The notes beneath the pieces were generated by a model. The model did no database searches, was not told the origin of the DNA, and worked only from the letters and a program-made list of their open reading frames with translations. Position numbers and translations under genes: made by a program. Positions 57,306 to 64,000 of a stretch of 64,000 bases of DNA are shown here, piece after piece. The stretch covers positions 186,001 through 250,000 of the forward strand of contig NZ_RDSM01000002.1 of assembly GCF_004115155.1 (NCBI RefSeq). The letters are read 5' to 3'. Source of the stretch: Granulicella sibirica. GTDB taxonomy: Bacteria; Acidobacteriota; Terriglobia; Terriglobales; Acidobacteriaceae. Position 1 is the first letter of the stretch. Every line of letters starts with the position of its first letter.

Positions 57306-58970
57306 ATGAGATCCCTCCCTGCCCGTCTCTGGGCACTTGCAGCCGTTTCGGGCGTTCTACAGGTTCTCCCATTCCCCATCGCCGGTCCCGTTCCTCTCTG
57401 GCGGACCGCGTTCTGCTGGTTTGCGCTCGTCCCCCTGATCTACTCGTCGCTTTCGACCGAAGACTCCGGCCGCCCGGTCAATCCTCTCCACGCAGCCTTC
57501 CTCGGCTACCTCTGCGGCTTCGTCTTCTATCTCGGCAACTGCTACTGGATCTTCCAGACGATGAACCTCTACGGCGGGCTCCCGCAACCCGTCGCCGGTG
57601 GCATCCTCGCCCTCTTCTGCCTCTACCTTGGCCTCTACCACGCGCTCTTCGGAGCTCTCCTCGCCGCCGTCCGCATCCGTTTCGGCCGCCAGAACGCGCT
57701 CCTCCTCTCGCCATTCCTCTGGGTTGCCGTCGAACTCGCCCGCGCCCGCATCACCGGCTTCCCCTGGGACCTGCTCGGCATCACCCAGGTCGACAACCCG
57801 CTCCTCACCCGCCTCGTCCCGTTCACCGGAGCCTACGGCCTCTCCTTCCTCATCGCGTCGGTGAACGCCCTATGGCTCGTACGCATCCGCCTGCGCCATC
57901 GCCCATACCTCCGTCCCACCCTGACAGCGTCCGGAATTGTCTTCGCCGTCCTCTACGTCTACTTCCTCCGGCTCATCCCGCCCGTCCAGAATGCCCCCGC
58001 CTCCGCCTCTGCCACCCTCGTTCAGGAGAATCTCGAGGTCGGCGCCGCCAACACCGGCCCGCAGGAGACCCGCGAAGAACTTCTCGCCTCGTTCTCCAAC
58101 CTCAGTCGCAACCCCGTCCACACCGAACTCAACGGAATCCCCGGCCTCCCCTCTACCAGCCTCGTCCGCATCACCGAGTTCCCCTACGTCGAAGGCCCAC
58201 CCGGCTACCAGCCCGCCGACCTCATCGTCTGGCCCGAATCCCCCGCCGGCTTCCGCACCGACGACCCCACCTTCCGGGCCGCCACCTCCAACCTCGCCCG
58301 CGCCACCTCCGCACCGCTCGTCCTCGGAGCGTTAGGTGTCGTCCCCGACCCCACCACCGAGCGCGGCGGCCACGTCTACGATTCCGCCGCCCTCATCACC
58401 CCCAACGGCACCCAGGCCGGCCGCTACGACAAGATCCACCTCGTCCCCTTCGGCGAGTACATCCCCTTCAAGAACCTCTTCTTCTTCGCCCGCAAGCTCA
58501 CGGCAGGCGTCGGCGACATGGACCGCGGCGCGGATCGCACCGTCTTCCGCGCGGCGACGTCATCCGGCACCCACGCCTTCGGCATCTTCATCTGTTACGA
58601 GTCCATCTTCGGCAACGAGGTCCGCCAGTTCGTCGCCAACGGCGCCGAAGTCCTCGTCAACATCTCCGACGACGGCTGGTACGGCGACTCCGGCGCTCCC
58701 TGGCAGCACCTCAACATGGTCCGCATGCGCGCCATCGAGAACCACCGCTGGATCCTCCGCGCAACCAACACCGGCATCACAAGCACCATCAACCCCTCCG
58801 GCCACGTCGTAGCCGCCCTCCCGCGCCACATCCGCTCCTCCATCAATGTGCCCTTCGCCTTCGAGCAGGGGACCACCTTCTACACCCGCCACGGCGATCT
58901 CTTCGCCTACCTCTGCGCCCTCGTGACGCTAGCCGCTCTCGCCTTCACCTTCGAGCCTCAAGTAAACTAA
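57306..58970 (+). CDS. lnt: Apolipoprotein N-acyltransferase
   Basis: A 554-residue Lnt, which adds the third acyl chain to lipoproteins in the inner membrane. About six to seven membrane segments cover 1-225, followed by the nitrilase-like catalytic domain: Glu311 (VWPESPAG), Lys376 (YDKIHLVPFGEYIPF) and Cys430 (FICYESIFG), then DDGWYGDSGAPWQHL and a final membrane helix. A loop of about 50 residues at 255-300 is longer than in E. coli. It lies 4 bases ahead of prfB, so both are probably cotranscribed. Confidence 0.95.
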   Translation: MRSLPARLWALAAVSGVLQVLPFPIAGPVPLWRTAFCWFALVPLIYSSLSTEDSGRPVNPLHAAFLGYLCGFVFYLGNCYWIFQTMNLYGGLPQPVAGGILALFCLYLGLYHALFGALLAAVRIRFGRQNALLLSPFLWVAVELARARITGFPWDLLGITQVDNPLLTRLVPFTGAYGLSFLIASVNALWLVRIRLRHRPYLRPTLTASGIVFAVLYVYFLRLIPPVQNAPASASATLVQENLEVGAANTGPQETREELLASFSNLSRNPVHTELNGIPGLPSTSLVRITEFPYVEGPPGYQPADLIVWPESPAGFRTDDPTFRAATSNLARATSAPLVLGALGVVPDPTTERGGHVYDSAALITPNGTQAGRYDKIHLVPFGEYIPFKNLFFFARKLTAGVGDMDRGADRTVFRAATSSGTHAFGIFICYESIFGNEVRQFVANGAEVLVNISDDGWYGDSGAPWQHLNMVRMRAIENHRWILRATNTGITSTINPSGHVVAALPRHIRSSINVPFAFEQGTTFYTRHGDLFAYLCALVTLAALAFTFEPQVN

Positions 58971-58974
58971 CCAA

Positions 58975-60103
58975 ATGCTCGACGATCTCGAATACCGCTA
59001 CTCCCCGGTCCGCGACAGAATCCGCGAACTGCGGGAGTATCTTTGACGCTCCCCGACTCCGCCGCGACCTCGCCGTCATTGAAGAAAAAATAGCCGACCC
59101 CACCGTCTGGGCCGACGCCACACGCTCGCAGCCGCTCATGCGCGAGCGCAAGCGCCTCGAGACCCTCCTCGCCGACGACACCGAACTCGCCCGCCGCTCA
59201 GACGACATCGAAGCCTACTTCGAACTCGCCCGCGAAGGCGAAGACACCGAGCCCGACCTCGTCCGCGAGATCCCCGCCCTCGTCGACTTCTCCGAGAAGC
59301 TCGAATCCAAGACCATGCTCTCCGGCGAGACCGACCCGCTGAACGCCATCGTCACCGTCCACCCCGGCGCAGGCGGCACCGAGAGCCAGGACTGGGCCGA
59401 GATGCTCATGCGCATGTACATCCGCTGGGGCGAGCGCCAGGGCTTCAAGGTCGACATCAACGAGATCCAGGATGGCGACGAGGCCGGCATCAAGTCCGCC
59501 ACCTTCTCCATCACGGGCGAGTTCGCCTACGGTCTGCTCTCAGGCGAAACCGGCGTCCACCGCCTCGTCCGCATCTCCCCCTTCGACTCTGCCAAGCGCC
59601 GCCACACCAGCTTCGCCAGCGCCTTCGTTTCGCCCGAAATCGACGACACCATCGTCATCGACATCAAGGTCGAAGACCTACGCATCGACACCTACCGCTC
59701 AGGTGGAAAGGGCGGTCAGCACGTCAACACGACGGACTCGGCCGTCCGCATCACTCACATCCCGACTGGCCTCGTCACCGGCTGCCAGAACGAGCGCTCG
59801 CAGCATAAGAACAAGGAACGCGCCATGAAGATGATGCGTTCCAAGCTCTACGAGTACGAACTCGACAAGAAGAAGGCGGCCACCCGCAAGATCGAGGATT
59901 CGAAGCTGGAAATAGGCTTTGGCTCCCAGATCCGCAGCTATGTTCTCCAGCCCTACCGCATGGCGAAAGATCTTCGCACGAGGGTCGAAGTAGGCGACGT
60001 GGACAAGGTACTCGACGGCGACCTCGAACCCTTCATCCGCGGCTACCTCCGCATGCGCCGCGAAGGCAACCTGCCCGCCAGCGTGGATCCCGAGGAAGAC
60101 TAA
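58975..60103 (+). CDS. prfB: Peptide chain release factor 2, programmed +1 frameshift
   Basis: RF2, about 375 residues, recognises UGA and UAA. The ATG at 58975 begins a frame of 23 codons that stops at TGA 59044-59046; the continuation lies in the +1 frame and runs to 60103. The site reads CGGGAGTATCTTTGAC: a Shine-Dalgarno-like GGGAG, then CTT TGA C, the standard autoregulatory signal. Downstream are the codon-recognition SPF (RISPFDSAKRRHTSF) and the GGQ motif (SGGKGGQHVNTTDSAV). The stop of lnt precedes the ATG by four bases. Conceptual translation needs position 59044 to be skipped. Confidence 0.96.
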
Positions 60104-60131
60104 GGACCTGTCGAACTGTCGACTGGTCCTC
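60103..60131 (+). terminator. Hairpin at the end of prfB
   Basis: AGGACC (60103-60108) pairs with GGTCCT (60125-60130) and GTCGA/TCGAC continues the stem inward to the loop ACTG. No U-tract follows directly, so termination is uncertain; the position at the end of converging genes fits. Confidence 0.4.
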
Positions 60132-60144
60132 AGCGCAATCTTGT

Positions 60145-61098
60145 TTAGTTCGCGGTGACAGTTCCGACAGCGATCGGCTCATTGAGGCTGAAGACGACGC
60201 CAGTATCCTTCGGGAGCGTGGTCTGGCGGTCCTGCTTGAGCCACCAGGCGGTGCTGATTCCGGCTCCTATGCCCGCTCCAACCACGGCTCCAACTCCTCC
60301 GCCGATCATGGCTCCGGCGACTGCGGCGGTGCCGGTCGAGGCTCCGAGGACGGCGAGGGTGGTCTTGATATGGTCGCGGCGGCTGATGGTGCCTTCACTG
60401 TCGATACGCGTGGCGAAGTGCTGGTCGGTGTCGATGACCTGGGCGTGGATGAGGTAGTGGCTGCCATCGGGCAGGGTGAGCTTGTGGGGCTCGAGGTGGA
60501 TCGTGGCGGTTCCGCGGATGCGCTTCCCTCCGTGGATCTCGGTGACACGGCCCTCGAGGGTGGTACCGCTTGGGATGAGAATGCGACCGTCTTTGAGGAT
60601 GGGCTCAACGAGTTCGGCGGTGAAGATCGTTCCGGGTTGTGTATCCGTGGTGGTGATCGTCTGCTCCATGCGCGCTTTGAAGCGGGTTCCGGCGGGAAAC
60701 TCGTTCGGGCCAGATGGAGGAGCTTCCGTCACGATTCCGGCGTCCGGGTCTACCTTGGAGGGCAAGGGACGGTGATTGCCGCTTGCGACGTAGGCGCTGG
60801 AAGGCACCGGTGCTGGCGTTGTATCGGGCTCGGCGATCTGCGCGTCGACGTCGGGGCGCAGGGCGCGGCGTCCTTCGGATGGGGTGGTTGTGGGGCGGAC
60901 CGTCGTTGGCATGGACGCGGGCGGCGGTGTGGGACGGTATCCGTCGGGATAGGAGTTGTCGGTGGAGGCCTGCGCGGGAGAGTTCTCGGCGGCGACGGGC
61001 GGCGGGTTCGAGACACCGGTGCGGGAGTCCTCGGCCGCGCTCTGGGCGACGGCGGGAAGGGAGCAGGCAACGACGGCGGCAACGGCAATCAACTTCAT
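60145..61098 (-). CDS. Exported protein with glycine-zipper region
   Basis: A 317-residue exported protein from ATG 61098 with signal peptide MKLIAVAAVVACSLPAVAQS. The next 120 residues are Pro/Thr/Ser-rich. A beta domain of TrbI/VirB10-like look follows (FPAGTRFKARMEQTI, PSGTTLEGRVTEI, GSHYLIHAQV), and near the end is a glycine-zipper stretch (GAMIGGGVGAVVGAGIGAGI). Suggests an outer-membrane or periplasmic structural protein; a specific role is not known. The 46 codons open upstream are not translated, since the signal peptide begins at 61098. Confidence 0.65.
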   Translation of the reverse strand: MKLIAVAAVVACSLPAVAQSAAEDSRTGVSNPPPVAAENSPAQASTDNSYPDGYRPTPPPASMPTTVRPTTTPSEGRRALRPDVDAQIAEPDTTPAPVPSSAYVASGNHRPLPSKVDPDAGIVTEAPPSGPNEFPAGTRFKARMEQTITTTDTQPGTIFTAELVEPILKDGRILIPSGTTLEGRVTEIHGGKRIRGTATIHLEPHKLTLPDGSHYLIHAQVIDTDQHFATRIDSEGTISRRDHIKTTLAVLGASTGTAAVAGAMIGGGVGAVVGAGIGAGISTAWWLKQDRQTTLPKDTGVVFSLNEPIAVGTVTAN

Positions 61099-63036
<1,938 letters not shown>

Positions 63037-63055
63037 CGGCGGTTGTTTGTTGGGG

Positions 63056-63087
63056 AAGGCCCGGCTTTTGCCGGGCCTTTTGCTTTG
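63056..63087 (+). terminator. Intrinsic terminator after eno
   Basis: AAGGCCCGGC (63056-63065) pairs with GCCGGGCCTT (63070-63079) around TTTT, followed by TTGCTTT. A strong Rho-independent terminator. Confidence 0.85.
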
Positions 63088-63130
63088 GCACTTCCGTTGG
63101 CGGTAAGTAGCTGCAGAAGCAGGTGCAAGA

Positions 63131-63161
63131 ACAAAGGCAAGTGCAAATGCAGGTCCTTCGA
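63131..63161. repeat. Dispersed intergenic repeat, copy 2
   Basis: CAAAGGCAA at 63132 continues to GCAGGTCCTTCG at 63149-63160, matching the copy at 1871-1918. The rest (TTCGACTTCGCT and the later GAGCCTGAGCGACGAAG) adds an imperfect inverted repeat reaching toward the neighbouring gene. It lies between eno and the permease gene, where their 3' ends meet. Confidence 0.5.
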
Positions 63162-63196
63162 CTTCGCTGCCTAAGCAGTGAGCCTGAGCGACGAAG

Positions 63197-64000
63197 TCAG
63201 TGGCGGAGAGCCTCTACGGGGTCGATGAGGGAGGCACGGCTTGCGGGGAGGGCGCAGGCGATCGCCGCTACCGTGCATAGGACGACTGTGACCAGGAGAA
63301 GGATCAGCGGGTCGTGGGAGCTGCCTTCGGCCCAGTGGGAAAGGAGCTTGTTGAGAGCGAGGGTGAGGGCTACTCCGGCGGCGAGGCCGGTTCCTACGCT
63401 GACGGTTGTCGAGGCGAAGACGATCTGCAGGACGTGGGTGCGCTGGGCTCCGAGCGCCAGGCGGATGCCGAACTCGTTGGTGCGCTGGGCGACTGTGTAG
63501 GAGACGACGGAGTAGAGGCCTACCGCGGCAAGGATCAAGGCGAGGAGGGCGAAGGCTCCGAAGAGGAGTGCGACGAGGTGCTCCTGCTGGTACTCCTGCT
63601 GGCCGGTGATCCACTGCTCCAGATCCTGGATGTTGCCGGAGATCTGCTGGTCGGGGTCGACGGAGATGACCTGGGAACCTACGGCGTGGAGGAGGGTGAG
63701 GGGAGGGACGGAGGAGCGGACGAGGATCTGGGTCCACATGCGGAGGGACAGGGTGTACGGGATGAAGGCTTCGGGGAGGATGGGCTTGCGGAGGCCGTCG
63801 TCGCGCTTGTCGGCGACGATGCCGATGATCTGAAGCCATCCTTCGGCTCCGGGAGCGACGAGGTTGTAGGGTGGAGCGTCGTGGAGATCGGGAATCTTGA
63901 GGGCATGACCGACGGCGTCGCCGTTGGGGAAGTAAAGCTTGGCCATGGTCTCGTTGATGACGACGAGGGGAAGACCGTGGAGGTTTTCGGTCTCGTCCCA
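63197..64000 (-). CDS. ABC transporter permease of the MacB/FtsX type (C-terminal part)
   Basis: The frame runs off the right edge, so only the last 268 residues are visible. These show a periplasmic part (ILVRSSVPPLTLLHAVGSQV), then three membrane helices of the FtsX domain (FGAFALLALILAAVGLYSVV, ...) and the conserved RTNEFGIRLALGA and DPVEALRH end. These are the marks of the duplicated MacB-like permeases that are frequent in Acidobacteria. It probably belongs to a larger efflux or lipoprotein-transport system whose other parts lie outside the window. Confidence 0.85.
   Translation of the reverse strand, partial: WDETENLHGLPLVVINETMAKLYFPNGDAVGHALKIPDLHDAPPYNLVAPGAEGWLQIIGIVADKRDDGLRKPILPEAFIPYTLSLRMWTQILVRSSVPPLTLLHAVGSQVISVDPDQQISGNIQDLEQWITGQQEYQQEHLVALLFGAFALLALILAAVGLYSVVSYTVAQRTNEFGIRLALGAQRTHVLQIVFASTTVSVGTGLAAGVALTLALNKLLSHWAEGSSHDPLILLLVTVVLCTVAAIACALPASRASLIDPVEALRH

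Noticed and set aside
57872..58974. Long frame inside lnt running into prfB
   Set aside because: It is the +1 frame of lnt, very Arg/Pro-rich, with no domain; the real prfB start is 58975 with frameshift.

Overview
The window is a 64 kb piece of a high-GC bacterial chromosome, most likely from the Acidobacteriota (family Acidobacteriaceae, Terriglobus/Granulicella/Edaphobacter type). Reasons: an FtsX-type permease with the typical end of the duplicated permeases common in that group, a secreted VWA protein with the 'VWFA-related' look, a very long Ig/FG-GAP secreted protein, an InfB with a huge Pro/Ala/Gly-rich N-terminal region, a CcmE of the CxxxY type, several exported proteins of unknown function, and small dispersed intergenic repeats. 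The genus cannot be fixed from the sequence alone. No rRNA, tRNA, CRISPR array, prophage or insertion sequence was found. This is mainly core chromosome with a few accessory modules.

Layout. 0.1-5.2 kb: secreted alpha/beta hydrolase, DUF1801 protein, guaB (minus) and a polytopic membrane protein. 5.2-12.3 kb: the rimP-nusA-infB translation/transcription operon with its own promoter and a leader hairpin, then msrB-msrA. 12.3-16 kb: a 2H phosphoesterase-like protein, a membrane protein and a minus-strand cytochrome c maturation cluster ccmE-ccmA-ybaK-ccmB with no ccmC beside it. 16-24.3 kb: a 1069-residue FG-GAP/Ig secreted protein, thiC, an M28 peptidase and mscL with a zinc ribbon. 24.4-32 kb: purB, a HEPN-MNT toxin-antitoxin pair, a YkgJ-type protein, ubiX, a frameshifted hydrolase, a nitroreductase and exported proteins. 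32-43.5 kb: uvrA with a histone-like tail, a CPBP protease, a small ribbon-helix-helix/coiled-coil gene pair with a clear operator, pyrE-doxX, a DUF4160-DUF2442 pair, mtnA and the VWA protein. 43.5-54.4 kb: marR-clcA, uvrC, a DUF1275 protein, mazG followed by a GNAT/enolase-superfamily racemase pair, a bactofilin, a methyltransferase and an AT-hook-like small protein. 54.5-64 kb: an amino acid permease, lnt-prfB (with programmed +1 frameshift), a glycine-zipper exported protein, eno and the C-terminal part of an FtsX permease.

Working together: rimP, nusA, infB and prfB serve translation; guaB, purB and pyrE make nucleotides; uvrA and uvrC do excision repair; msrA/msrB repair oxidised methionine; the ccm genes export and hand over haem; lnt matures lipoproteins. 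The less ordinary parts are three two-gene modules (HEPN-MNT, DUF4160-DUF2442, RHH-coiled coil), a GNAT-racemase pair that resembles the D-to-L amino acid conversion operon of Geobacillus, three unannotated small membrane proteins with good context, and a dispersed repeat that supplies the C-terminus of one gene.
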